Source: Symbiopectobacterium purcellii (lineage in GTDB: Bacteria; Pseudomonadota; Gammaproteobacteria; Enterobacterales; Enterobacteriaceae). From it: a stretch of DNA of 64,000 nt. A program made the position numbers and the translations under genes. Below, in pieces: positions 53,571 through 63,611 of this stretch; the stretch's first letter is position 1, and every line of letters starts with the position of its first letter. Below the pieces are notes generated by a model. That model was not told where the DNA came from, did no database searches, and saw only the letters and a list, made by a program, of their open reading frames with translations. The stretch is from positions 310,001 to 374,000 of the forward strand of contig NZ_CP081864.1 of NCBI RefSeq assembly GCF_019797845.1, in the 5' to 3' direction.

Positions 53571-53666
53571 TAAACGATCGGTGATTGCCGGAAAAGAGGC
53601 GGCGCGCTGACGAAAAAAGGGGTCAGCAGCGTGATAAATACAGCATGTGGTGATGCAAGCGCACAT
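53553..53666 (-). CDS. pyrL: PyrL, pyrBI operon leader peptide
   Basis: A 37-residue leader (MCACITTCCIYHAAD.., ending DRLKKAPR) starting at 53666 behind a very strong CCAGGAGGAACC and stopping inside the attenuator hairpin. It differs from the 44-residue E. coli leader in sequence, as leaders do. What counts is that translation reaches the hairpin. The U-rich transcript stretches it covers provide the UTP-sensitive pause. Confidence 0.82.
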   Translation of the reverse strand: MCACITTCCIYHAADPFFRQRAASFPAITDRLKKAPR

Positions 53667-53877
53667 GGTTCCTCCTGGCAAATTGTGGCGCATTATACGC
53701 GCGAGATTCGCTATTTCAAGCGCTAATTTATGCGCGATAATCGCATTTTTAGTGTTTGGCAATCGGTTGCTTATGGAAAACCTTACGCGTTCGACCCATG
53801 AAAATAAAGGGGATAGGTAGCACTTTTGCCACTGTAGACTAGCGAGAATGCCTATGGCGGAGTATAAAGTTCGCTAA

Positions 53878-54378
<501 letters not shown>

Positions 54379-54581
54379 TCTTGTTACTGTGCGCGACGCC
54401 GGGAACGTTCGGTGCCGCGCACGGTGCGTCATTGGGATAATTGATCCCTCTCCGTCAATTCATCCATAATCACCTATATAAATATCGTCCCGTCCAGTGA
54501 TGCTGCGGTTTGTGCCGTCTCCTCGCTGACCGTTGATGATGGCCTCGCCGTGACTGCGCGCGTCCTAAGGAAGGAGTTAAC

Positions 54582-55589
54582 ATGGTTACGATACAGGATG
54601 TGGCGAAAAAGGCGGGCGTATCCAAAGCGACGGTGTCCCGCGTGCTCAACGGTAAAAACGTGGTGCGTGAAGATATGCGGCAGCGCGTGTTTCGCGCCAT
54701 TGAGGAAACCGGGTTTAGTCCAAACCTGCTGGCCCGCCAGCTGGCCACCCGCAAAACCAACTCGATGGGTTTGGTGATCACCAACTCTCTGTATCAGGGG
54801 CCGTTTTTTTCAGAAATGACGTATCAGGCGGCGTCATGCAGTGAAAAGCATCAGCGCCAACTGATTTTGGCGGATGGCAAAAACAGTGCGGAGGATGAGC
54901 GCAATGCTATCGGTATGCTGCTGGCGCTGCGCTGCGAAGCCATTATCGTTTATCCCAAATTCTTATCGGCAGAGGCATTGGAAACGCTGATCGAGCAGCA
55001 TGAGACGCCGATCATCGTGATTAACCGTAAACTGCCCCATCACCAGAATCACGCGGTGTATATCGAGCACTACCACAGCAGCCAACTGATGACACACTAT
55101 CTGCTTGAACAGGGGCATAGGCGCATCGCCTTTATTGCCGGGCTGCCCGGTTCTCCATCTGGTGAACAGCGGCTTGCCGGATTCCTTGATACGCTGAAAG
55201 CGGCGGGTATCGAACATGATGAGGCGTTACTTTTGGAAGGGGACTGGACGCCAGAGAGCGGCTATCGCGCCGCCCAAACGCTGCTGGCGCGTAATCTGGA
55301 CGTCACCTGTGTGCTGGCAGCCAATGATGATATGGCGATTGGCGCGGCGAAGGTGTTTCTTGATGCCGGAATGCGGGTGCCGCAGGATATGTCGTTGGCG
55401 GGATTCGATGACATGCTGATTGGGCGCTACTTTTCTCCCGCCTTAACGACGGTGCATGTGCCGATTGTCGCCATGATTCAGGATGCCATTGGCCGTCTGG
55501 TGGCGGCGTCACAAGGCGATGCCATGCCGACACCGCCTTGTCACCATCAAGGACGTTTGGTCATCCGAGAGTCCGTCGCCAGGCGCTGA
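54582..55589 (+). CDS. LacI-family repressor, AscG-like
   Basis: A 335-residue repressor with the LacI HTH (TIQDVAKKAGVSKATVSRVL) and hinge, then the effector domain. The segments LADGKNSAEDERNAI and RCEAIIVYPKFLS are close to E. coli AscG, the repressor of beta-glucoside genes. No beta-glucoside PTS or glucosidase gene lies nearby, so the target is elsewhere or different. AAGGAGTTAAC precedes the ATG. It is convergent with argF. Confidence 0.87.
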   Translation: MVTIQDVAKKAGVSKATVSRVLNGKNVVREDMRQRVFRAIEETGFSPNLLARQLATRKTNSMGLVITNSLYQGPFFSEMTYQAASCSEKHQRQLILADGKNSAEDERNAIGMLLALRCEAIIVYPKFLSAEALETLIEQHETPIIVINRKLPHHQNHAVYIEHYHSSQLMTHYLLEQGHRRIAFIAGLPGSPSGEQRLAGFLDTLKAAGIEHDEALLLEGDWTPESGYRAAQTLLARNLDVTCVLAANDDMAIGAAKVFLDAGMRVPQDMSLAGFDDMLIGRYFSPALTTVHVPIVAMIQDAIGRLVAASQGDAMPTPPCHHQGRLVIRESVARR

Positions 55590-55610
55590 GCATGGCGCGC
55601 CGCGCGACCT

Positions 55611-56618
55611 TTACTCTTGGCCGAGCGTGGCGACCATCACCGCTTTGATGGTGTGCATGCGGTTTTCTGCCTGATCGAACACAATGCTGTGTGCTGATTC
55701 AAACACCTCGTCGGTCACTTCCATGCCGCCGTGCAAACCATACTGCTCGGCCATCTGCTTGCCGATGGTGGTGTGATCGTCATGGAACGCGGGCAGGCAG
55801 TGCAAGAATTTCACCTGCGGGTTACCGGTGGCGGCGAGCATCGCCATATTGACCTGATAGGGTTTTAGCAGCGCAATCCGCTCCTGCCACACCTCTTTGG
55901 CCTCTCCCATGGAAACCCACACGTCGGTGTAGATGAAATCAGCACCGGCCACGCCTGCGGCGATATCTTCTGTCAACGTGATTTTCCCGCCCGTCAGTGC
56001 GGCAGCAGCACGGCACTCGGCCACCAGATTGGCATCGGGCCAGCAAGCTTTGGGCGCGACCAAACGCAGATCCAAACCGGTCAACGCAGCGGCTTCCAGC
56101 ATGGTATTACCCATGTTGTTACGCGCATCGCCCGCGTAGACCAGCGTCATGTCGCTAAAAGCGCGCTCAGGCAGATGCTCCTGCATGGTCAGTAAATCCG
56201 CCAGCAGCTGTGTCGGGTGAAATTCGTTGGTCAGCCCGTTCCATACCGGTACACCGGCGTACTCCGCTAGTGTTTCCACCAGTGCCTGACCGTAACCACG
56301 GTATTGAATACCATCATAAATTCTGCCCAGTACGCGGGCGGTATCCTTCATCGACTCTTTGTGGCCGATCTGGCTGCCGCTGGGGCCGAGATACGTGACG
56401 CGCGCGCCCTGATCGTATGCAGCAACTTCGAAAGAGCAACGAGTACGGGTCGAATCTTTTTCGAAGATGAGTGCGATGTTTTTATTTTGCAGGTAGCGTT
56501 TTTCTGTGCCGTTCTTTTTGCCGGCTTTTAGTTGGGCAGATAAGGTTAACAGTGCGCCGATCTCAGCGGGGGAAAAATCCATTAATCTTAAGAAGTGACG
56601 CTGGTGAAACGAGTTCAT
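55611..56618 (-). CDS. argF: Ornithine carbamoyltransferase (ArgF/ArgI)
   Basis: Makes citrulline from ornithine and carbamoyl phosphate. The 335-residue product has [33 protein letters not shown] and the ornithine-site [10 protein letters not shown]. The start at [10 protein letters not shown] (56618) follows ATGGAGATAACTACA. The order yjgK, argF, rraB, yjgM, yjgN, valS is that of the E. coli argI region, so argI is an equally valid name. Two ARG boxes precede it. Confidence 0.95.
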   Translation of the reverse strand: MNSFHQRHFLRLMDFSPAEIGALLTLSAQLKAGKKNGTEKRYLQNKNIALIFEKDSTRTRCSFEVAAYDQGARVTYLGPSGSQIGHKESMKDTARVLGRIYDGIQYRGYGQALVETLAEYAGVPVWNGLTNEFHPTQLLADLLTMQEHLPERAFSDMTLVYAGDARNNMGNTMLEAAALTGLDLRLVAPKACWPDANLVAECRAAAALTGGKITLTEDIAAGVAGADFIYTDVWVSMGEAKEVWQERIALLKPYQVNMAMLAATGNPQVKFLHCLPAFHDDHTTIGKQMAEQYGLHGGMEVTDEVFESAHSIVFDQAENRMHTIKAVMVATLGQE

Positions 56619-56650
56619 TGTAGTTATCTCCATGTGGCTCAACGCTGTTG

Positions 56651-56689
56651 GTTGAATTAAAATTCACTTTATATGTTTAATTATTCAAT
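56651..56689. promoter_or_regulatory. Tandem ARG boxes (ArgR operator) before argF
   Basis: GTTGAATTAAAATTCACT (56651-56668) fits the ARG consensus WNTGAATWWWWATTCANW throughout its core, and TATGTTTAATTATTCAAT (56672-56689) fits with two changes. The 3-bp gap is the standard spacing for one ArgR hexamer. Confidence 0.9.
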
Positions 56690-56781
56690 TTCAAGGGGCG
56701 GCGTCAAACTTTATGGTGGAGAGGGCGTCGGGGGTGTGGGAGAATACGGTAATAACGTAGAGATTAACGGGGGACAGACTC

Positions 56782-57216
56782 ATGGCAAACCGCGATTTAC
56801 TGGACGAACAACGGGAAGAAACGCGCCTGATCATCGAAGAACTGCTGGATGATGGTAGCGATCCGGACGCACTGTACACTATCGAACACCACTTTTCGGC
56901 AGAAAACTTTGACGCGTTGGAAAAGGTCGCTGTTGATGCCTTTAAAATGGGCTACGAAGTGACGGACGCGGAAGAGTTGGAAGTGGAAGAGGGCAAACTG
57001 CTGATGTGCTGCGACGCCATTAGCGAAGTGGCGCTCAATGCCGAGCTGATTGATGAGCAGGTAGAACAGTTAATCGAACTGGCTGCGCGTCACAACGTCA
57101 ATTACGACGGGTGGGGCACCTACTTCGAAGATCCGGATGGTGAAGACGGCGAAGAGGGTGAAGAAGGCGAAGACGACGATTTTTATGATGAGGACGATGA
57201 CGGCAAGCGTCATTAA
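56782..57216 (+). CDS. rraB: RraB, regulator of ribonuclease E activity B
   Basis: RraB binds RNase E and changes degradosome composition, altering mRNA decay. The 144-residue protein has [20 protein letters not shown], the [18 protein letters not shown] ferredoxin-like core and a very acidic tail of Asp, Glu and Gly. AACGGGGGACAGACTC precedes the ATG. Confidence 0.94.
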   Translation: MANRDLLDEQREETRLIIEELLDDGSDPDALYTIEHHFSAENFDALEKVAVDAFKMGYEVTDAEELEVEEGKLLMCCDAISEVALNAELIDEQVEQLIELAARHNVNYDGWGTYFEDPDGEDGEEGEEGEDDDFYDEDDDGKRH

Positions 57217-57226
57217 TGTCTCGCAG

Positions 57227-57252
57227 GCATGCCGAAGTGGCCTTCGGCATGC
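57227..57252. terminator. Hairpin between convergent rraB and yjgM
   Basis: An 11-bp stem (57227-57237 with 57242-57252), loop TGGC; a shared terminator for the two facing genes is likely, though neither side has a strong T tract. Confidence 0.65.
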
Positions 57253-57256
57253 TGTC

Positions 57257-57742
57257 TTAGAGTTGCTTGAGCATGGTGACTTCGCAGTCACCGTGACCGG
57301 TGTTGCCCATCGCGTGCGGAATGTGTTCAAACCCCAGTTTGCGATATAGCGCAATCGCCTGTGTCAATGTGCTGGTGGTTTCCAGATAGCAGCGTCGGAA
57401 TCCCTTCTGGCGAGCGAAATCGAGTGCTTGCAGCGCCAATTGGCGCGCCAACCCTTTACCACGCAAGACCGGCAAAAAGTACATCTTTTGCAGTTCACAC
57501 ACGTCTGCTTCCCCCTCCTGTAAAGGGGCGACACCGCCGCCGCCGACCACTTCACCGTCGTATTCAATGACCCAATAAGCGCTATTTGGCTGATTGTACA
57601 ACTGAAACAGGTTATCCAGGTTTCCCTTATCTGCCGTCAGGCCAAATTCCGCAGAAACACGGCGGATCACTGCCGCAATGGCGGCATTGTCCTGTGCGGT
57701 AATGGGGCGCATTCGCAAAGAAAGGGAAAGGGCGATTGTCAT
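57257..57742 (-). CDS. yjgM: YjgM-like GNAT N-acetyltransferase
   Basis: A 161-residue acetyltransferase. The GNAT motif A is [20 protein letters not shown] (R-G-x-G-L-A loop for acetyl-CoA), followed by [19 protein letters not shown]. Gene order next to rraB and near yjgN matches E. coli yjgM. The substrate is not evident from sequence. Confidence 0.85.
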   Translation of the reverse strand: MTIALSLSLRMRPITAQDNAAIAAVIRRVSAEFGLTADKGNLDNLFQLYNQPNSAYWVIEYDGEVVGGGGVAPLQEGEADVCELQKMYFLPVLRGKGLARQLALQALDFARQKGFRRCYLETTSTLTQAIALYRKLGFEHIPHAMGNTGHGDCEVTMLKQL

Positions 57743-58121
57743 GGTGCTTACTCTTACTGATAGGGGCTAATTACATTTTCTTACGCTGTAATAGCATTGA
57801 ACGGGGTTTTTGTGCAATACCGGATTAATAAGCGTTGGTCACCAGCCGTCTCACCACGATCTACATCCCTGATGTTGATTTTTTGTCCGCTCATTTTTTC
57901 TTGTCTAATGGATTAGGCACAGTTATTGTGCGGATATGGCCGTTTTGCACGTTGTTTAATCATAACATGATGATTATTAGCCAATTGTGTAGGATGCGCC
58001 AGAAATTTACCTTATGGCAATATATTATTGTTATTTAATGGTTAGCCTGCAATCCATATTGGGATGTGACTTGGGACACATTATTATTGAAATCCATTTA
58101 CCCCTATGGATGACGAGTAGT
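57743..58121. other. AT-rich intergenic region between yjgM and the MetX-like gene
   Basis: About 380 bases, mostly AT-rich, with divergent promoters expected. No RNA gene, repeat or operator recognised. Confidence 0.4.
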
Positions 58122-59183
58122 ATGGCCCATCGCATGTTGTCAGGCTGGATTAGCCTGTTTTTACTGTTTTTATCCCCCCTCGCTTACGCACAACCCTTAC
58201 AGCCTCAGGAAGGAGACTGGCGGCCTGCCGAGTTCCGTTTTCATACCGGTGAAACGCGTAACGACCTCCGCCTGCATTATTACACCTTGGGTGACCGCAG
58301 TAAGCCTGCGGTGCTGTTGCTGCACGGCACCAACCAGCCGGTGAGCGCGCTGCTGGCGGACGGATTTGGCGGTGAGCTGTTTGGGCCCGGCCAACCGTTG
58401 GATGTGGCGAAACACTTTATTATCATTCCCGAAAGTATCGGATCGGGAAAATCCTCCAAACCCTCCGACGGTTTGCGCACGCAATTCCCGCACTATAACT
58501 ACGATGATATGGTGCTGGCACAATATCGGCTGGTGACGGAAGCGTTGGGTATCAAACATTTGCGTCTGGTCATGGGGTATTCCATGGGCGGTATGCACAC
58601 CTGGCTGTGGGGGCAAAAATACCCGGACATGATGGATGCGCTGGTGCCGATGGCCTCACAGCCCAATGCGCTGTCAGGTCGTAACTGGATGCTGCGCCGC
58701 ATGCTGATCGAATCCATCAAACGCGATCCGGCCTGGAAAAACGGCGATTATCAGACCCAACCGCCAGCATTGCAGACCGCCAATATCATGTTCAGTATCG
58801 CCACAACGGGCGGCACTCTGGCTTACCAGAGTAAAGCACCGACGCGTGAGCTGGCGGATAAGCTGGTGGATGCGCGTCTTGCGGCGCCTGTGACCAGTGA
58901 TGCCAATGACTTCATCTATATCTGGAATTCCTCTGCGGACTACAACGCGATGTCCGGCCTGGAGCGCATCAAAGCCCCGATGCTGGTGATCAACGCTGCG
59001 GATGATGAGCGCAATCCGGTGGAAATTGGCTCGCTGGAACCCGCGTTGAAGACGGTCAAACAGGCCTCGCTGTTCTTGATTCCGGCCAGTGCGGAAACCA
59101 GCGGCCACGGAACCATGATGTCGGCCCGTTTCTATCGCACCGCGCTGGGTGAATTCCTGGCGAAAGCCCCTTCCCATCAATAA
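58122..59183 (+). CDS. Exported alpha/beta-hydrolase of the homoserine-O-acetyltransferase (MetX)-like fold
   Basis: Roughly 353 residues. The N-terminus (MAHRMLSGWISLFLLFLSPL, cut after AYA) is a signal peptide, so the enzyme is periplasmic, unlike true MetX. Fold markers are VLLLHGTNQPVS, the nucleophile elbow VMGYSMGGMHTWLWG, an Asp region LVINAADDERNPVE and a C-terminal SGHGTMM His. The start is ambiguous: ATG at 58110, 58122 or 58134; I choose 58122 because it gives a complete signal peptide. The substrate is unknown; esterase activity is likelier than amino-acid synthesis. Confidence 0.78.
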   Translation: MAHRMLSGWISLFLLFLSPLAYAQPLQPQEGDWRPAEFRFHTGETRNDLRLHYYTLGDRSKPAVLLLHGTNQPVSALLADGFGGELFGPGQPLDVAKHFIIIPESIGSGKSSKPSDGLRTQFPHYNYDDMVLAQYRLVTEALGIKHLRLVMGYSMGGMHTWLWGQKYPDMMDALVPMASQPNALSGRNWMLRRMLIESIKRDPAWKNGDYQTQPPALQTANIMFSIATTGGTLAYQSKAPTRELADKLVDARLAAPVTSDANDFIYIWNSSADYNAMSGLERIKAPMLVINAADDERNPVEIGSLEPALKTVKQASLFLIPASAETSGHGTMMSARFYRTALGEFLAKAPSHQ

Positions 59184-59267
59184 CGGCGGTTTTTCTTCCG
59201 GGCAGGCGCATCCATGATAAATCGCCTGTCCGGCTTGCTCTTGATGACCAATCACTAGGGACGATGT

Positions 59268-60884
59268 ATGTTTCGTAAGATAAAGATCCGCACGACGCTC
59301 AGCATCATGGTCTTATCGTTGACGGCGCTGTTGCTGTTTGTCGGGATGCTGGGGCTGTTTGCTGCCCAATCAGGGAATCACTCCTTCGCCAGAGTGGATA
59401 AAGAAGTGCTGCCCGGCCTGGTCGCATTGAATGAAAGTTCGGAATTACTGCTGCGTGCGCGTCTCGATCTGCGCTTGTATGAATCGCTGATGAGCAACGG
59501 TTCGCAGGATGCGGCAACGGTGGCATTAAAACGCGCCAAAGGGAAAATCGACGGAGCCAGTGAAAAATGGCAGGCGTATTTGACCTATCCGCAGGCGGAA
59601 CAAGAGAAAGCAATTTCCGCCGAGATGGCCAGCAAGCGTGAAACCTTGATGACCTCCTTTATCACCCCGGCGCTTGCCGCGCTGGAGGCCGGAAATCTGG
59701 ATGAATATCGCCAGCGCGCGGGTAAATCCACCGTGCTCTATGCCGATTTTGATGCTGCGTCCAAGAAACTGGTGCAGTTCAAACGACAGAATATCGACGA
59801 CGCCTATACCGCCTCCAACGACAGCATTAATCGCATGGAGATTATGCTGACGGTGGCGATTGCGCTGGCGCTGGTATTGGCGCTGCTCTCCTGGCTGGTG
59901 ATGACACATCTGGTGGTCAAGCCATTGAATCAGGCCATTGGTGTGTTCGATCGCATCGCACAAGGCGATCTGCGTGCTCGTTTTGAAATGCAGGGTAAAA
60001 ATGAGATCGCGCAGCTGTTTGGCGCCGCGCAGCGTATGCGTGATGGGTTAGAGAATATGGTGCGCGTGGTGCGTAACGGTACCGACGCGATAGGGATTTG
60101 CGTAGGCGAAATTGCATCTGGCAATATCGATCTCTCCAGCCGCACCGAGCAGCAGGCGGCATCGTTGGATGAAACGGCATCGAGCATGGAGCAGATCCTC
60201 TCGACGGTCAGCAATAACGAAGATAACACGCGCAAGGCTAACGATTTGGCGCAGCAGGCCTCGGCCTCGGCGGCGCGTGGCGGCGGTGTGGTCTCTGAAG
60301 TGGTGGATACTATGCGCACCATTCAGCGCAGTTCTGCCAAGATCTCCGATATTGTTGGGGTTATCGACGGCATTGCCTTCCAAACCAACCTGCTGGCGCT
60401 CAATGCCGCCGTGGAAGCCGCACGCGCCGGAGAGCAAGGTAAAGGGTTCGCAGTGGTGGCGACCGAAGTCCGCACGCTGGCGCAGCGCAGCGCCACGGCA
60501 GCCAAAGAAATAGGCTCGATGATTGATAACTCGCTGACCAGCATTCAGCAAGGCGCTGGCCTGGTGGAAGTGGCGGGGAAAACCATGAACGAAGTGCTGG
60601 ATGACGTCAGGAAAGTGGCAGACATCATGGATGAAATCATGATGGCATCCGGTGAGCAGAGCCGGGGGATTTCGCAAATCAATATCGCTATCAATCAGAT
60701 GGATGGCGTGACGCAGCAGAACGCCGGGCTGGTGGCCGAGGTGGCAACTGCGGCAGGATCGCTGCAGGAGCAGGTTTCTCATTTGCAGCATGCTATCGCC
60801 AGTTTTCAACTGGATGATGGGCATGTCTCCGAGAATGGGCTGCTGCCTGCGGTACCGCCTGTGGCATTGATGCGCGTGCGTTAA
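59268..60884 (+). CDS. Methyl-accepting chemotaxis protein (Tar/Tsr-type sensor)
   Basis: A 538-residue chemoreceptor. TM1 is residues 11-33, a periplasmic four-helix-type ligand domain spans about 34-188, TM2 about 190-212 and HAMP about 213-265. The long cytoplasmic coiled coil has the signalling tip GIAFQTNLLALNAAVEAARA and methylation-helix Gln/Glu pairs. There is no NWETF-type CheR tether at the C-terminus (it ends VALMRVR), so it depends on other receptors for efficient methylation. It is monocistronic with a terminator. The ligand cannot be read from sequence. Confidence 0.93.
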   Translation: MFRKIKIRTTLSIMVLSLTALLLFVGMLGLFAAQSGNHSFARVDKEVLPGLVALNESSELLLRARLDLRLYESLMSNGSQDAATVALKRAKGKIDGASEKWQAYLTYPQAEQEKAISAEMASKRETLMTSFITPALAALEAGNLDEYRQRAGKSTVLYADFDAASKKLVQFKRQNIDDAYTASNDSINRMEIMLTVAIALALVLALLSWLVMTHLVVKPLNQAIGVFDRIAQGDLRARFEMQGKNEIAQLFGAAQRMRDGLENMVRVVRNGTDAIGICVGEIASGNIDLSSRTEQQAASLDETASSMEQILSTVSNNEDNTRKANDLAQQASASAARGGGVVSEVVDTMRTIQRSSAKISDIVGVIDGIAFQTNLLALNAAVEAARAGEQGKGFAVVATEVRTLAQRSATAAKEIGSMIDNSLTSIQQGAGLVEVAGKTMNEVLDDVRKVADIMDEIMMASGEQSRGISQINIAINQMDGVTQQNAGLVAEVATAAGSLQEQVSHLQHAIASFQLDDGHVSENGLLPAVPPVALMRVR

Positions 60885-60896
60885 TCGGTAAACCAC

Positions 60897-60926
60897 ACAG
60901 GCTCCGTATTAGTGGAGCCTGTTTTT
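60897..60926 (+). terminator. Rho-independent terminator after the chemoreceptor gene
   Basis: ACAGGCTCC (60897-60905) with GGAGCCTGT (60914-60922), 8-base loop, then TTTT. Confidence 0.88.
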
Positions 60927-61171
60927 AAATCACTATAAAATATTTACTCTGCTAACGAAATAGCCCTATCAGACACCGGCATTTCCCTGCGCAATAATAT
61001 TGTCTCTTTGCCGGATTTATCAGATTTATCGCAGTGCATAATTCATCTTTATATCGATGCATTTATCAAATGCAAAAAAAAGTGTATTTTTTCTATTCTG
61101 CGTGTTCAAATCAGGTGCCTTTATTATATCGCATCAATAAATTTGACTTATTTTCATTTTTTGGATTTTTC

Positions 61172-61298
61172 TATACCCCAAATAATTCGCGTTGCAGGAA
61201 GGCGGCAAGTGAGTGAATCCCGATGCGCTTACACAAGTCAGTGATTCGGGTGAGCGAACGCAGCCAACACACCTGTAACGTGAAGTATGACGGGGATA
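61172..61298 (+). repeat. ERIC repeat, standard 127 bp
   Basis: Begins TATACCCCAAATAATTCGCG, has the centre GTCAGTGATTCGGGTGAGCG and ends ATGACGGGGATA. It lies 22 bases before the yjgN start codon, so it would form much of the mRNA leader. The preceding 60927-61171 is AT-rich with no gene. Confidence 0.95.
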
Positions 61299-61320
61299 CT
61301 TCTTTTAGGATGAAAGTGTT

Positions 61321-62502
61321 ATGAGTGACAATATCTCGCAAGGGAACGGCAAACATGCCGTGGTTTTTCATGGGAAATCGGGAGAATATTTTTTAATCTG
61401 GCTGGTCAATGCGTTATTAACCACGATCACCCTGGGTATTTATTCTGCTTGGGCAACGGTGCGCACCCGTCGTTATTTTTATGGCAATACTGAGATTAAT
61501 GGCGATCGTTTTGATTATCACGCCGAGCCCATCCAGATCTTGAAAGGGCGCATCATCGTGATTGGTGCGCTGGTACTGCTGTATCTTTTGCTGCTGTTTA
61601 CTCCTTTGGTCGGGTTGGCGGTATTGCTGGTGTTTACCGCGCTGCTGCCGATGCTGATTATTCGTAATTGGCGCTATAACGCCATTATGACCAGTTATCG
61701 TGGCGTGCGTTTTAACTATTTGGGCAGCGTAAAACGTGGCTATTGGACGTTTTTTGCGGTTCCGCTATTAATGGTCGCGGTGCTGCTGCTGTTATTGACC
61801 ACGGTCGGCAGTTTTTCTTCCTTTATCAGCAATCCGATACCGCTAATTGTTACTGCACTGCTTTACATCCCCGCGTTGATTGCGCTGGGCGGTGTGATGA
61901 AGTATATGATTGCCGATCTGTATGTGAATAACCTGCGGTTTGGCACCGCAGCCTTTAATGCAGCAATCAGCAAAGCGGCATTTATTAAAATTGCCTTTTT
62001 CAGCCTGTTGGCTTTTCTTCCCTTCCTGATATGGACGCTGTGGTTTTCAGGAGAGGTACTGCTTTCCGTCATGGAATATGCACAAACCGGTGGGCATACC
62101 ACGCATCGTGCGGATTACACGTCACCCTATGGTGGTATTTTCAAGCTGATCGCGGCGTATGTGTCGCTGATTATTGGCGGTCTGGTTGCCAAGTGCTATA
62201 TCGTGGTGGCGGAACGCAACTATATCTTTGGCAATACCACGCTCAGCGACAATGTGCAGGTGCACTCCAACCTAAAATTGGGTGCTTATCTGATGCTGTT
62301 ATTCACCAATACCCTGATTACGCTATTTTCTTTGGGGCTGGCCGCACCGGTAGCACAGGTGCGCTAAGCGCGCTTTATGGCGAATGCCACGCAAGTGAGC
62401 GGTGACCTTTCTCTGCTGAACGTGCAGGCGCACGGTGATACCGCGCGTTCGGCGGTGGCGGAAGAGGCGATTAGCGCGCTGGATCTTAACGTGGGCATCT
62501 AA
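61321..62502 (+). pseudogene. yjgN: YjgN (DUF898) inner-membrane protein with an in-frame ochre codon
   Basis: DUF898 proteins have a membrane-embedded body of several helices and no known function. The frame starts MSDNISQGNGKHAVVFHGKS at 61321 with the family pattern FLIWLVNALLTTITLGIYSAW, a second related half from about residue 200, and FSLGLAAPVAQVR. TAA at 62365-62367 stops it after 348 residues. The same frame continues ARFMANATQVSGDLSLLNVQ.. for 44 residues to 62502, matching the normal E. coli C-terminus (RGDLSL region). A TAC to TAA change would explain it. The M48 protease gene begins 9 bases later. Confidence 0.87.
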
Positions 62503-62511
62503 GGCGACCTG

Positions 62512-63546
62512 ATGATTATCGAGGGATACTATCAGTATCCGGGGCGTGCCGCACAGGAGGCGGCACGCGTGACGCTTGGCGAGCTGGATGCCTCATTGGT
62601 ACTGGCGCGCCACGACGTGGCTTCACAGGGGTTTATGCTGGCGCAGGTTGCGGTCTCGCAAGCGTTAGGGTCGATACCCTTGACGTTGACCTTCCCTGAT
62701 GGCGGGCGCTTTCGTCCTGCTGATGATGCCGTATTTCGCGCCTGGGTTGCGCAGCATCAGTCTCGCGGCCTGGTGTATCGGCTGGAGAAGTACAAACGGG
62801 GCGCGCTGTTTGCTCTACTGACGACGGTGCTGGTGGCGCTGAGCTATGTGTATGTGGTGCTGCCCTGGCTGAGCACCACTGTTGCGTTGCATATCCCCAC
62901 CGCCGTGGAGCAGCAGCTTGGGGCGCATACGCTTGCTTTGCTGGAGCGCACCGAGCTCGCGCCGTCAACCCTTCCTGAAGCGCGCCAGCAATCGTTGCAG
63001 CGCCTGTTTGAACAAGCGCAGCCGCCGGAAATGCGTCAGGCGCGCACCCCGTTGCGTCTGCGCCTGATGAGTGCGCCGGGCATGGGCCCAAATGCGTTTA
63101 TGCTGGCAGATGGAACGCTGATCGTCAGCGATGAGTTGGTTACGCTGTCGCGCCACGATGATGGGCTGGTTGCTGTGATGCTGCATGAAATGGGGCACCA
63201 TGCATATCGCCATCCAATGCGCATGCTGGTGCGTTCCTCATTGGTGTCATTGACGTTTATGTGGATCACCGGTGATGTCAGCGGTGTGGGGGATACGCTG
63301 TTACAGTCCGCAGCCTTCGTGAATGAACTGCAATTCTCCCGTGACATGGAGCGTGAAGCCGATGCGTGGGCGATAGCGGAAATGCAGCGGCAGGGACGTT
63401 CGCTTCAGGCGATGCAGGATATCTATCAACAATTGATGGCGGCGTCAGAAAAAGAGCATCACATCGGGCGCATGATGCCGGATTGGCTCAGTACACATCC
63501 CGACATGCAACAGCGCCTTGATGCCATCAAGGCACAAGAAAAGTAG
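62512..63546 (+). CDS. Membrane-anchored M48-family zinc metalloprotease
   Basis: A 344-residue protease. A transmembrane helix lies at about residues 98-120 (ALFALLTTVLVALSYVYVVL). The catalytic domain has the zinc motif HEMGHH (His225, Glu226, His229) and the third ligand in MEREADAW (Glu282), as in HtpX/BepA-like M48 enzymes. The N-terminal 95 residues are cytoplasmic and unfamiliar. AAGGCGACCTG precedes the ATG. It is probably translated from the yjgN mRNA, so an assembly or quality-control partnership with the DUF898 protein is plausible (inference). Confidence 0.87.
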   Translation: MIIEGYYQYPGRAAQEAARVTLGELDASLVLARHDVASQGFMLAQVAVSQALGSIPLTLTFPDGGRFRPADDAVFRAWVAQHQSRGLVYRLEKYKRGALFALLTTVLVALSYVYVVLPWLSTTVALHIPTAVEQQLGAHTLALLERTELAPSTLPEARQQSLQRLFEQAQPPEMRQARTPLRLRLMSAPGMGPNAFMLADGTLIVSDELVTLSRHDDGLVAVMLHEMGHHAYRHPMRMLVRSSLVSLTFMWITGDVSGVGDTLLQSAAFVNELQFSRDMEREADAWAIAEMQRQGRSLQAMQDIYQQLMAASEKEHHIGRMMPDWLSTHPDMQQRLDAIKAQEK

Positions 63547-63560
63547 TTCGCCTCATAAAA

Positions 63561-63586
63561 AAACCCGGACTTAGCGGTCCGGGTTT
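63561..63586. terminator. Bidirectional terminator between the M48 gene and valS
   Basis: AAACCCGGAC (63561-63570) with GTCCGGGTTT (63577-63586), loop TTAGCG, flanked by A-rich (left) and T-rich (right) sequence, so it can serve both convergent genes. Confidence 0.85.
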
Positions 63587-63611
63587 CTTATTTGCACAAG
63601 ATACTTATGAA

